Source of the DNA: Desulfacyla sp964522045
GTDB taxonomy: Bacteria > Desulfobacterota > DSM-4660 > Desulfatiglandales > Desulfatiglandaceae
Assembly (NCBI GenBank): GCA_964522045.1
Contig: CAZFSF010000023.1
Location: 1-25,827 of the forward strand
DNA: 25,827 nt
Direction of reading: 5' to 3'
This document shows positions 8,211 to 16,032 of the stretch, piece by piece. The notes under the pieces are model-generated. The model ran no database searches and was not told the origin of the DNA. It saw nothing but the letters and a program-made list of their open reading frames with translations. Every line of letters begins with the position of its first letter. The stretch's first letter is position 1. A program made the position numbers and the translations under genes.

Positions 8211-9053
8211 TTAACTAAAATCAATCAACGGCTTCAACTCCACCTCCGGATAAATTTGCCCATGCGCCGGCGGCATGGAGTTATACACCCATTCGATGTC
8301 TATGGTTCCAAATTTGAATCCCATTATCCGGTCAAAGCCCCGAAAGGGACCTCGAATGAGCACGTCTTCCATTTTCATGGTCAAACCGAACACTGCGACC
8401 ATGGCTTCTCGTGGAATGCGCAGGAGTTCATCCTTGAAGGCCATTGGAGAAAATACCAGCCGGCGGCTGTCCGCCGCCTGGCACTGGATCACCGGTACAA
8501 TGACTGGAAATGCATCCGGCCCTACATAAACAATGAATTTAAGAGAATCGAGCTGATTGAAAAGATCCTCTGCAAAAGGCTTGAGAATCCGATCTTTAAC
8601 CCCTGTTGTCATAAAGGCCTTTGCCAGTTTGGTCAGTATGGCGGACAGGACTATTTTGGACATGGGAAGATCTTCGCCTTCGGAAGTCTCGATGAGGTCT
8701 AAATAGTGAACGGTATTGATGCCGAAATAGGTATTATACCGGAACATGGGGATTTCATTGTAGCGCTCGTATTCCGGGCCATCATTTTTCAGATGGGTCC
8801 ATTTCGCCCGCCCCCGCCACATCTTTTTATCCATGGTCATGATCAAGAAGGCAATGTTAGGATTTTCCTGGATATACTGTTTGCTTAACCCCTTACAGAA
8901 CTGCCCCAGGGTCAGCCGTCCCGGTTTGGGGGCCATGATAGATGTAATCAGGGAAATATGCGGCAGTCCGTCCGGATTGACACAGGCCACCAGACCTATC
9001 TTTTCCGCAGGCGCAAATGCCTTCATTTCCTGTTCGGTGAAGAGTGTCTTCAT
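8211..9053 (-). CDS. Pyridoxamine 5'-phosphate oxidase-like (FMN split-barrel) protein
   Basis: A 280-aa protein whose first half shows the PNPOx-like pattern: 'FAPAEKIGLVACVNPDGLPHISLITSI', then 'NPNIAFLIM' and a lysine/arginine-rich loop 'RGRAKWTHL'. These folds bind FMN, F420 or haem and usually reduce or oxidise small molecules. The second half (from about residue 165) repeats some of the barrel features (IVYVGPDAFPVIVPVI), suggesting a tandem or extended barrel. I start at the ATG at 9053; a TTG one codon earlier is possible. It lies 54 nt after the activase in the GRE train. A redox role in the pathway or in protecting the radical enzyme is inference only. Confidence 0.72.
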   Translation of the reverse strand: MKTLFTEQEMKAFAPAEKIGLVACVNPDGLPHISLITSIMAPKPGRLTLGQFCKGLSKQYIQENPNIAFLIMTMDKKMWRGRAKWTHLKNDGPEYERYNEIPMFRYNTYFGINTVHYLDLIETSEGEDLPMSKIVLSAILTKLAKAFMTTGVKDRILKPFAEDLFNQLDSLKFIVYVGPDAFPVIVPVIQCQAADSRRLVFSPMAFKDELLRIPREAMVAVFGLTMKMEDVLIRGPFRGFDRIMGFKFGTIDIEWVYNSMPPAHGQIYPEVELKPLIDFS

Positions 9054-9068
9054 CAAACCATTTCTCCC

Positions 9069-9082
9069 ATTCTAATTAGAAT
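9069..9082. promoter_or_regulatory. Perfect 14-bp palindrome between activase and FMN-type gene
   Basis: ATTCTAATTAGAAT is a perfect inverted repeat located just before the ribosome-binding site of the FMN-type protein gene. It could be an operator or a weak mRNA hairpin. It differs from the palindromes at the operon promoter, so it is unlikely to be a site for the same regulator. Confidence 0.35.
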
Positions 9083-9107
9083 TACCAAAGAGGGCCCTTA
9101 TCCCAAT

Positions 9108-10070
9108 TCAGGCAGCATTAACTTCCAACTTCGTTGACCCACTCCAGAGAACAATGGCCGGATCAACCCCCGAGTTTCTGGCAATGGCCGTAATTTTTTC
9201 CATCAGCAGCTTGGTCAACAGCTCGTAGTCTCTGTACGCCCAGTCAAGATCCAGGCGCAGATATTTGTCTTTGCAAAGATTGTTAAAAGCACACAGCTCC
9301 CACCGATTCACCAGGCCGTCCAGGTTACCGGCAATAAACTTTCCGATCCCTCTGATGTTTTCACCGGTAGCCGTTGCATCAGGGATGATCGGTGTTCTGA
9401 TCCAGAGTTGCTTGGGGCGGCCATTGGATCGCATCCAATCGCGCACATAGATAAGATTTTCAAGAATCTTTTCATTGGTTGTGCCGGTAAATCTCCGGTG
9501 TTTCTGCGGATCAATTTCCTTCAGATCAAATAGCAGCAAATCCAAATATGGCAGCAGTCCTTCTAAGGCTTTGCGAGAACACATGCCGCAGGTGTCCAGG
9601 GCCGTGTGGATGCCGCTTTCCTTTAGTCTTGTTAATAATTCACGGTTAAAGGGCGCCTGCAGGGTCGGCTCTCCGCCACTCAGGGTCACGCCGCCACCGG
9701 ATTTCTCAAAATAAGTTCGGTCCTTGATTATTTCGGCAACCAGGTCATCCAGTTCCCATGACTGCCCTAAGAGTTCCAGGGCGGTTGCCGGGCATTCTTC
9801 GGCGCACAGGCCACAGCCGGTGCATCGGTTGCGGTCTACGCGATTGCCCTCTGCGGTAAATGCCAACGCCCCTTCCGGGCATACCTCGAGGCAGGTCTTG
9901 CAGCCGATGCACTGATTTGAGATCCAGTGGACCTGGGGTTGAGGTGAAATACTTTCAGGATTGTGACACCACAGGCAGTTCAAAGTGCACCCTTTAAAAA
10001 AGATGGTGGTGCGAAGACCGGGACCGTCTTCAGTTGACATGCGCTGGATTTCCAAAATATTGGCTTTCAA
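9108..10070 (-). CDS. Glycyl radical enzyme activating enzyme (radical SAM)
   Basis: A 320-aa radical SAM activase that uses SAM and a reduced [4Fe-4S] cluster to abstract the glycyl hydrogen of the partner GRE; cytoplasmic. The family N-terminus 'IQRMSTEDGPGLRTTIFFKGC' leads into C28-x3-C32-x2-C35. An inserted ferredoxin domain carries two clusters (C54/57/60/64 and C83/86/89/93), as in activases of dehydratase- and decarboxylase-type GREs. GGGVTLSGGEPTLQ is the SAM-binding region. The only start that preserves the conserved N-terminus is a TTG at 10070, since the next ATG begins at residue 11 and would truncate it. The ribosome site is weak, so low translation relative to the GRE is plausible. 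It lies 66 nt after the GRE. Confidence 0.95.
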   Translation of the reverse strand: MKANILEIQRMSTEDGPGLRTTIFFKGCTLNCLWCHNPESISPQPQVHWISNQCIGCKTCLEVCPEGALAFTAEGNRVDRNRCTGCGLCAEECPATALELLGQSWELDDLVAEIIKDRTYFEKSGGGVTLSGGEPTLQAPFNRELLTRLKESGIHTALDTCGMCSRKALEGLLPYLDLLLFDLKEIDPQKHRRFTGTTNEKILENLIYVRDWMRSNGRPKQLWIRTPIIPDATATGENIRGIGKFIAGNLDGLVNRWELCAFNNLCKDKYLRLDLDWAYRDYELLTKLLMEKITAIARNSGVDPAIVLWSGSTKLEVNAA

Positions 10071-10100
10071 TGGTTGCAGTTACTGTTCATAATAGATATT

Positions 10101-10118
10101 TGGTTAGGAGCTTAACCA
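10101..10118 (-). promoter_or_regulatory. Intercistronic hairpin between GRE and activase
   Basis: TGGTTA-GGAGCT-TAACCA is a perfect 6-bp stem with a 6-nt loop in the 66-nt gap. It lacks a U-tract. It may stabilise the 3' end of the GRE transcript or lower activase expression. Its TGGT/ACCA arms also resemble FadR-type half-sites, so an internal operator is possible. Confidence 0.4.
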
Positions 10119-10136
10119 CCCTGTGGAGAAACAAAA

Positions 10137-12653
10137 CTAAAACCTCCCATGACTCACCCTCTGTATGACTTCATCCTGCAGCTCTTTGCCCACGGCCGTA
10201 AAGTAGGCGTTATAACCGGTTATTCTGACCAGCAGGTGGCGGTAGTCTTGCGGATGCTTCTGGGCATCGCGCAGCACATCCGGATCAAGCATGTTGGTCT
10301 GCAAAGCACTGCCGCCGTTTTCACAATAGCCCCTCAAAAAGGCCTTGAACTTTTCTTTGTGCTCGGGATCCCGGACAATCGACGGGTTAAAGGTGATGGT
10401 GTGGCTTGCGCCGTTGGGCAGACAGTTAAAATATTCGCCCCAATCGCCATTACCGTCGGCGGCCTTGCCGCCCATCACCTTACCCACGGAGTTGGCATTG
10501 GACGTGGGGCCGTTGATATCCGCACCGTTTGAAGGACAAATGGCGTTGGACAGAAATTGCCCTTTGGGTCTGCCGTCGGCACTGGCGGCCATGACGAAAC
10601 CGTCCCCGGCCCAGTAATTCCAGCTGAGCATGCCGGGCCTGAACCGCCTCCCGGTTGAAGCGGTCCTGTGTTTCCAGGTCTCGTTGCACCACAGATCCAT
10701 AACCTTTCGGGCCATGGTATCGGCCTCGTCATCATCGCGTCCGTATTTAGGGACTTTATTTTTGGCAATGGCCTGAAGCACTTCATGTCCCTGCCAGTTG
10801 TCTTTCAAGGCACTGATGAGCTCGGCCATGGTGCATTTCTTCTGGTCAAAAACAAGGTATTTGATGGCCAACAGGGAATCAACGGTCGTGGCATAGGTAA
10901 CGGTTTCAAGCGTGGTCAAATTAATTTCCGCACCACCGCGGGTTATATCCAGGCCCTTTTCGGCACAGCCCCTGACCAGGCAGGACAGATAGGGTGTAGG
11001 GAAATATTTTGCCCTGAGCGATTCCGATGTCTCATAAACCTCAACGCTTTTCTGGATGATATATTCGGTCTGTCTGACATAGGCCTGCCAGAAATCGTCC
11101 CAGGTTTCGCAGCGGGTCGTCTCACCGGTGTACGGCCCATCCTGGTTGACTGCTTCTTCCTTGCCAGTCATGGGATTAAAAAAAGGAATTAGATCTTTGC
11201 CTCCGTTGAGGGCCAGTTCGACCGCCTTGAGCAGGTTGAGGTTGACGTCCACGGTCCCAGAGCGGTCGTTTCCAGCCATGGTGTTTTCAAGACAGCCTAC
11301 CGGTGCGTAATCATGAACATTATGCTCATTGATTAGATGGCTGAGATCCGCCTTTCTGGCTTCGAGCATCATACCGGCCATGGAGCGCTCATCAAAGTTC
11401 AGCAGAAAAGGCGATCCCTGGCTGACGGAGATCATTTCAACCACTTTATCTAACAATTCATCTGGAGAATTTCGATGCAGTCGCACGTTCGGCTTGGGCT
11501 CCAGAATCGGGCTCATCTCGTCGATGACCTCGAGAATGGCATAGGTCAGTTCATTCGTCATATCTTTACCATTGGCCCCCATACCCGACAGCGTGATCAG
11601 TTGACCAAACCCGGAAGTGATGCCCTGGTTTCCGTTGCGAATCATGGCATCATAAACGGTATTGCAGTGCATCCAGAAGCATTTTAGTATTTCTTTGCCA
11701 AATTCCCGCGTCATTCCATGGGACAGAGAATACTCCCAGTGTGGCAGAAGGTATTGGTCAATGCGACCGAAAGATGTTCCGGGGCCCGGGTAATTTTCGT
11801 CACTCATGATCAGCATGTGATTGATCCACAGGGCCTGCAAGGCTTCCCAGAAGGTTCGGGCAGGCTCCCAGGGAACCCGGGCCAGGATTTTCGCCATGTG
11901 GAGAAGTTCCTCCCGACGGTGGATATCGGTTTGGCCGGCGGCCAGATCAAGACAAAGATCCGCGTAACCGGCTGCCAGATCACCCGGCATGGTTGCGGCC
12001 GTCATCATGGCCTTTAACTGTGAACCCCTAACCCCGCCCTTATCTCGGTCGCTCAATTGATTGTATCTGGATTCCAGGTCGGCCAGAATCCCTTTCCACC
12101 CGATTTTCAAGACCCGTTCGTGGTCCGGGATCAGGTGCCCGCTGGTGGCGCCGGCATTGCCGTAGCCGTGGTCATGAAACCATTTCATGCCGTCTCGGGC
12201 CCCTTTTTTGCCGAGTAGTGCCCTGTCAAAAGCTCGCTGCTCTCTTTTGTCTAAGCACAAAGATGTCTGGATATTAAAGCGACCGCCGGCAATCAGATCA
12301 CCCGGCAAAACTTCTTTGGGCATGTATCGGACCATAACCTCTTTAACAAACCAGGCTCGTCGTTCCACCTGACTCCAGGTCCAGAAATTTTTGTCCAGTT
12401 CTATCCCTCTGGCTGCCTGACGATAAGAGCCCCGCAGTGTCTGCAGCAGGGTATAGGTTTCCGGCACAATGAAAAAATTCATCTCGTTGAACTGAACATC
12501 CCAGGCCGTCCCGGTGGACCAGGCGACAAATTCGTTGTTCCAGGCCCGCTCGGTACCCCTAAAATAGTAATCCCGCAGCCATTGAATGCGTGGGGATAAA
12601 CCCTGGGGCTCTTTGATACTATGGTCGAATTTTGGGAGGGCTGCAGTACTCAT
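10137..12653 (-). CDS. Glycyl radical enzyme, C-x-E type, substrate unknown
   Basis: An 838-aa glycyl radical enzyme; cytoplasmic and oxygen sensitive. The thiyl cysteine is C454 in PVGCLE, with E456 two residues later. That C-x-E arrangement is found in choline lyase, diol and hydroxyproline dehydratases, isethionate lyase and arylacetate decarboxylase, whereas PFL has adjacent cysteines. The radical glycine is G813 in RITGYNAYF, 25 residues from the C-terminus, with Asn where Ser or Thr-like residues are common. Late motifs SADGRPKGQFLSNAI and NGPTSNANSVGKV are canonical. The N-terminal 'SPRIQWLRDYYF' and 'WKGILADLESRY' regions do not match a subfamily I can name. No small subunits are adjacent, which argues against benzylsuccinate-synthase-type enzymes. 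GGAGG is 9 nt before the ATG and overlaps the end of the regulator gene. Confidence 0.95.
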   Translation of the reverse strand: MSTAALPKFDHSIKEPQGLSPRIQWLRDYYFRGTERAWNNEFVAWSTGTAWDVQFNEMNFFIVPETYTLLQTLRGSYRQAARGIELDKNFWTWSQVERRAWFVKEVMVRYMPKEVLPGDLIAGGRFNIQTSLCLDKREQRAFDRALLGKKGARDGMKWFHDHGYGNAGATSGHLIPDHERVLKIGWKGILADLESRYNQLSDRDKGGVRGSQLKAMMTAATMPGDLAAGYADLCLDLAAGQTDIHRREELLHMAKILARVPWEPARTFWEALQALWINHMLIMSDENYPGPGTSFGRIDQYLLPHWEYSLSHGMTREFGKEILKCFWMHCNTVYDAMIRNGNQGITSGFGQLITLSGMGANGKDMTNELTYAILEVIDEMSPILEPKPNVRLHRNSPDELLDKVVEMISVSQGSPFLLNFDERSMAGMMLEARKADLSHLINEHNVHDYAPVGCLENTMAGNDRSGTVDVNLNLLKAVELALNGGKDLIPFFNPMTGKEEAVNQDGPYTGETTRCETWDDFWQAYVRQTEYIIQKSVEVYETSESLRAKYFPTPYLSCLVRGCAEKGLDITRGGAEINLTTLETVTYATTVDSLLAIKYLVFDQKKCTMAELISALKDNWQGHEVLQAIAKNKVPKYGRDDDEADTMARKVMDLWCNETWKHRTASTGRRFRPGMLSWNYWAGDGFVMAASADGRPKGQFLSNAICPSNGADINGPTSNANSVGKVMGGKAADGNGDWGEYFNCLPNGASHTITFNPSIVRDPEHKEKFKAFLRGYCENGGSALQTNMLDPDVLRDAQKHPQDYRHLLVRITGYNAYFTAVGKELQDEVIQRVSHGRF

Positions 12654-12658
12654 GGTAT

Positions 12659-13414
12659 TTAACCTCCATATTTAGTGGCATCGGTTAGTGGCAAAGGCTT
12701 TAAGCTTTTCTTCAAGTGCTCTGCCCCATGGGCCAGCATGCTTTTCATAATCTGCGCCGCCTTCTTTTCATTATTCTCTTCCAAGGCACAGACCATCTCT
12801 TGGTGAAAAGCGAATACCTCCGGCACAACACTTTGATCAGAAAAAAACTGACCGGCGAGGTTGAGGTAACACTGTTTGAATGAATTCAGCAGCAAAGGAT
12901 AGATGTGATTACCCGATGACAATGCCACAAGATGGTGAAAATCAAAATCCAATTCACTGATTCGGGCATCATCATGATAATTGACATTTTCTTCTTCCTG
13001 AAGCAAACGGCCAAGTGATTCAAGCTGATCTTGAGTTCGATGTATGGCTGCCAGTCTCGCCGTTTCAACTTCAAACAGAAACCGCATTTCCAGCAGACTG
13101 GTGAAAAGCTCCGGCTCCAAATCGCCCTGGTGGTAATTGACCAGGGAGGTCAGTAGAGAAAGGGAACCTTCTCTGCGATAATCGTTGACAATCGTCCCAA
13201 CCCTGGGAATTAAGGTAACCAACCCCTTGGCGGCCAGATCAACCAGTCCCTCATGGACGACGGGCCGACTGACATTCAGCCGCAAGGCAAGTTCACGTTC
13301 AGAAGGAAGTTTCTGGCCTATTGGAAAAGCTCCAGATAGTATCAGCTCTTCAAAGCGTTTGACAAATGTATCTTTGAGACTTTCAGTGCGGATAGGTTTG
13401 AGAAGTTGCTGCAT
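12659..13414 (-). CDS. FadR/GntR-family transcriptional regulator (FCD domain)
   Basis: A 251-aa regulator. Residues about 12-78 form the GntR winged helix (GQKLPSERELALRLNVSRPVVHEGL, then VTLIPRVGT). The C-terminal FCD ligand domain shows 'LDFDFHHLVALSSGNHI' and the two further histidine regions (AFHQEM and LAHGAEH) that usually bind a metal and sense an organic acid. AAGGAG is 6 nt before the ATG. It is the first gene of the train. Its last codons (GGA GGT TAA) form the ribosome site of the GRE, whose ATG follows the stop by 5 nt, so the two are translationally linked. Two palindromes flank its promoter, which points to autoregulation. The effector is unknown. Confidence 0.93.
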   Translation of the reverse strand: MQQLLKPIRTESLKDTFVKRFEELILSGAFPIGQKLPSERELALRLNVSRPVVHEGLVDLAAKGLVTLIPRVGTIVNDYRREGSLSLLTSLVNYHQGDLEPELFTSLLEMRFLFEVETARLAAIHRTQDQLESLGRLLQEEENVNYHDDARISELDFDFHHLVALSSGNHIYPLLLNSFKQCYLNLAGQFFSDQSVVPEVFAFHQEMVCALEENNEKKAAQIMKSMLAHGAEHLKKSLKPLPLTDATKYGG

Positions 13415-13435
13415 GCATTTCTCCTTGGTGGCAGG

Positions 13436-13446
13436 TGGTATTACCA
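13436..13446. promoter_or_regulatory. Putative FadR/GntR operator O1 (TGGTATTACCA)
   Basis: TGGTA-T-TACCA is a perfect 11-bp inverted repeat fitting the TGGTnnnACCA pattern known for FadR-subfamily regulators. It spans roughly +1 to +11 of the predicted regulator/GRE promoter and lies just before the regulator ribosome site. Repression by the adjacent regulator is inferred. Confidence 0.6.
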
Positions 13447-13452
13447 GTTATT

Positions 13453-13481
13453 ATTTTACGAGACTCATATTCAAATGTCAA
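13453..13481 (-). promoter_or_regulatory. Sigma70-type promoter of the regulator-GRE train
   Basis: On the minus strand, TTGACA (13481-13476) is followed by a 17-nt spacer and TAAAAT (13458-13453): a full -35 match and a five-of-six -10 match. The transcript would start near 13446, about 32 nt before the regulator ATG. Perfect palindromes lie 2 nt upstream of -35 and right over the start. Confidence 0.72.
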
Positions 13482-13483
13482 GC

Positions 13484-13496
13484 TGTATATTATACA
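13484..13496. promoter_or_regulatory. Putative operator O2 (TGTATATTATACA)
   Basis: TGTATA-T-TATACA is a perfect 13-bp inverted repeat ending 2 nt upstream of the -35 box and about 49 bp centre-to-centre from O1. GTATAC-like cores occur in some FCD-domain regulator sites. It may be a second regulator site or the site of another factor. Confidence 0.5.
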
Positions 13497-13621
13497 CGTC
13501 TATGAAAGGCAACTTGCAATCTGATACAAAATTGATAAGATGGGTGTAGGCAATTTCCTTAGGTGATTTCAGTCTTCGGGGTTTGTGACCTGGGTCTAAT
13601 TGGACATTGCATATTTATTTA

Positions 13622-13634
13622 TGGGAGGCTCCCA
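13622..13634. promoter_or_regulatory. Perfect 13-bp palindrome in the maeB leader
   Basis: TGGGAG-G-CTCCCA is a perfect inverted repeat about 33 nt before the maeB start codon. It could be an operator or a small leader hairpin. The rest of 13497-13621 shows only a weak promoter candidate (TTGCAA at 13514, 16-nt spacer, TAAGAT at 13536) and no gene. Confidence 0.35.
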
Positions 13635-13666
13635 CCGCCCATCACAAATCGAAAGGAGATGCGACC

Positions 13667-15937
13667 ATGACGCTCCAGAAAGATGCGCTTCGCTATCACA
13701 AAGAACCTCGACCCGGCAAGATAGAGGTAACGCCCACCAAACCGTGCTTCTCTCAATCGGATTTAAGCCTGGCCTATACTCCCGGCGTTGCCGTCCCCTG
13801 TCTCGAGATCAGGGAAAACGAGGAGCGCTCGTTTGATTACACCATCCGTGGCAACCTGGTCGGCGTCATTACAAACGGGACTGCCGTGCTTGGCCTGGGG
13901 AATATCGGTCCCCTGGCCGGGAAGCCGGTGATGGAGGGAAAGGCCGTCCTCTTCAAACGGTTTGCAGATCTGGATGTCTTTGATATAGAGGTCAATACAA
14001 GCGATCCGGATGAGTTCATCCGCGCCATAGAGCTGTTGGAGCCCACATTCGGCGGCATAAACCTGGAGGACATCAAGGCCCCTGATTGCTTCTATATCGA
14101 AGAACAGCTTATGAAAAGGATGTCCATCCCCGTGTTCCACGACGATCAGCACGGCACCGCCATTATCTCGGCGGCAGCCCTGATGAATGCCTGCGAACTG
14201 ACCGAACGGCGTATGGAGCACCTGCGGGTAGTCGTCAATGGCGCAGGCGCGGCTGCCATAGCCTGTGCCCAAATGTATATCACCTTGGGCGCAAAGAAGG
14301 AAAATCTATTTCTCGTGGATTCCAAGGGCGTTATCTACAAAGGCCGCAAACGGGGTATGAACCCATATAAAGAAAAATTTGCCAATGACACCGACAGACG
14401 CACCCTAACAGACGCGGTCAGGGGGGCAGATGTCCTGGTCGGTCTTTCGGTGAAGGGGGCATTTACGCCTGAACTTCTTTCATTCATGGCAGAAAGACCG
14501 ATCATTTTCCCTTTGGCCAATCCTGACCCGGAGATCGGCTATGAGGAGGCCAAGGCTGCCCGGCCGGATGCGATCGTAGCGACGGGTCGATCTGACTGCC
14601 CCAACCAGGTAAACAACGTCCTCGGATTTCCTTTCATTTTCCGGGGCGCCCTGGATGTTCGGGCTACCGCCATCAACCAAGAGATGAAAATTGCAGCGGT
14701 AAGTGCCCTGGCCAACCTGGCCCGTGAGGATGTCTCCGATTCGGTCATTCGGGCCTATGGGGGGAAGCCCATTCAGTTTGGACCGGAATACATCATTCCA
14801 AAGCCCTTAGATATCCGGGTCCTGCTCACAGTGGCCCCTGCAGTGGCAAAAGCTGCCGTTGAAAGCGGTGTTGCGAGGATCCGACTGAAGGGCAAGACTG
14901 AGTACATTCAGGAATTGGAGGCAAGGCTCGGTCCAGAACGGGAAATCATGCGGAAGGTCATCATCCGGGCCCAGCTCAATCCCAAGCGCATAGTCCTGCC
15001 TGAGGGGAACCACCCCGTTATCCTGCGAGCTGCTCATCAGGCTGCGCGGGAGGGAATATGTCAGCCCGTACTCCTCGGAAATAAGGAGGAGATCCGGAAT
15101 CTGGCAGAAGCGTTACACGTTCCCCTTGATGGCATAGAGATTGAGGATAATATGAAAAGCCCGCACTTAGACCGCTTTGTGGAAAAACTGTTTCACCTGC
15201 GTGGCCGGAAGGGATGGTCCATGGCTGAAACCGGGCGCCAGTTGCGTAACCGTTACATCTTTGGCGCCATGATGGTGCAGGAAGGCCTGGTGGACGGACA
15301 GGTCCACGGCATTGCCCGGTCATATCCTGACGCCATGCGCCCCGTTCTTCAGGTAATCCCGAGCCGGAAAGACGCTTCAAAGGTTTCCGGGCTTTATCTC
15401 ATGATTTCCAAGAGTCATACACTATTTTTTGCCGATCCTACGGTGAACATAACTCCGAGTTCAAGTGACCTGGCGGAAATCGCAATTTTAGCGGCGGAAA
15501 TGGCCAGGTTCTTTGACGTAATCCCACGAGTGGCCATGATCTCATTTTCCAATTTCGGAGATACACGCCACCCCGATGCGGAAAGGTCCAGACAGGCCGT
15601 GCTGATGGCCCGAGAGAAGGCCCCTGACCTGATCATCGATGGCGAGATGCAGGCAGATACCGCTGTGGTCGCCGAAATTCTGGAAAAGGAGTACCCTTTC
15701 AATCGTCTGGGAGGTCCAGCCAATGTCCTTGTTTTTCCTGAACTGGCTGCTGCCAATGTGGCCTACAAACTCCTGGACCGGCTGGGTGGCGCCAAGGCAG
15801 TGGGTCCCCTTCTGATGGGCATCAGCAAACCATTCAATGTCCTTCACCGGGCCACAGACATGGAAAACGTTGTCAATGTTATTGCCATCACAGTGGCCCA
15901 GGCCCAGGATATGGAGATAAAAAAACAGATATCTTAA
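13667..15937 (+). CDS. maeB: NADP-type malic enzyme with phosphotransacetylase-like domain
   Basis: A 756-aa MaeB-type malic enzyme decarboxylating malate to pyruvate; cytoplasmic. The malic domain carries the catalytic tyrosine in SLAYTPGVA (Y37), the lysine region GKAVLFKRFA (K92), metal-site motifs NLEDIKAP and FHDDQHGT, and the Rossmann loop NGAGAAAIA. From about residue 430 a phosphate acetyltransferase-like domain begins (RIVLPEGNHPVILRAA). It is usually catalytically silent and regulatory in this family, binding acetyl-CoA. Length matches MaeB. The frame extends upstream to a TTG at 13607, but AAAGGAG lies 8 nt before the ATG at 13667 and the family N-terminus begins there. It is divergent from the GRE train and shares its 250-bp intergenic region. 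Confidence 0.95.
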   Translation: MTLQKDALRYHKEPRPGKIEVTPTKPCFSQSDLSLAYTPGVAVPCLEIRENEERSFDYTIRGNLVGVITNGTAVLGLGNIGPLAGKPVMEGKAVLFKRFADLDVFDIEVNTSDPDEFIRAIELLEPTFGGINLEDIKAPDCFYIEEQLMKRMSIPVFHDDQHGTAIISAAALMNACELTERRMEHLRVVVNGAGAAAIACAQMYITLGAKKENLFLVDSKGVIYKGRKRGMNPYKEKFANDTDRRTLTDAVRGADVLVGLSVKGAFTPELLSFMAERPIIFPLANPDPEIGYEEAKAARPDAIVATGRSDCPNQVNNVLGFPFIFRGALDVRATAINQEMKIAAVSALANLAREDVSDSVIRAYGGKPIQFGPEYIIPKPLDIRVLLTVAPAVAKAAVESGVARIRLKGKTEYIQELEARLGPEREIMRKVIIRAQLNPKRIVLPEGNHPVILRAAHQAAREGICQPVLLGNKEEIRNLAEALHVPLDGIEIEDNMKSPHLDRFVEKLFHLRGRKGWSMAETGRQLRNRYIFGAMMVQEGLVDGQVHGIARSYPDAMRPVLQVIPSRKDASKVSGLYLMISKSHTLFFADPTVNITPSSSDLAEIAILAAEMARFFDVIPRVAMISFSNFGDTRHPDAERSRQAVLMAREKAPDLIIDGEMQADTAVVAEILEKEYPFNRLGGPANVLVFPELAAANVAYKLLDRLGGAKAVGPLLMGISKPFNVLHRATDMENVVNVIAITVAQAQDMEIKKQIS

Positions 15938-16032
15938 AGGGGAGGATTGCGGGTTGGAAATACCCGGGTGGTCACCGCTATGGCATGAAAAAACTGAACC
16001 GTTTTCCAGATGCTATTTTCGCGTGTTAGGTC

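Noticed and set aside
8052..8702. 216-aa open frame on + strand
   Set aside because: Antisense to the well-supported FMN-type protein gene; no ribosome site or family features.
10668..11192. 174-aa open frame on + strand
   Set aside because: Antisense to the GRE core including conserved regions; no start signal.
10137..12653. GRE as a benzylsuccinate/alkylsuccinate synthase
   Set aside because: It has C-x-E at the active site and no adjacent small subunit genes, so fumarate-adding chemistry is not supported.
13607..13666. Upstream in-frame extension of the malic enzyme
   Set aside because: Would start at TTG without a ribosome site; AAAGGAG correctly precedes the ATG at 13667, where family homology begins.
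15938..16032. Terminator between maeB and the nitroreductase gene
   Set aside because: Only a 5-bp stem (CGGGT/ACCCG) without a U-tract on one strand and a weak AT-rich stem on the other.
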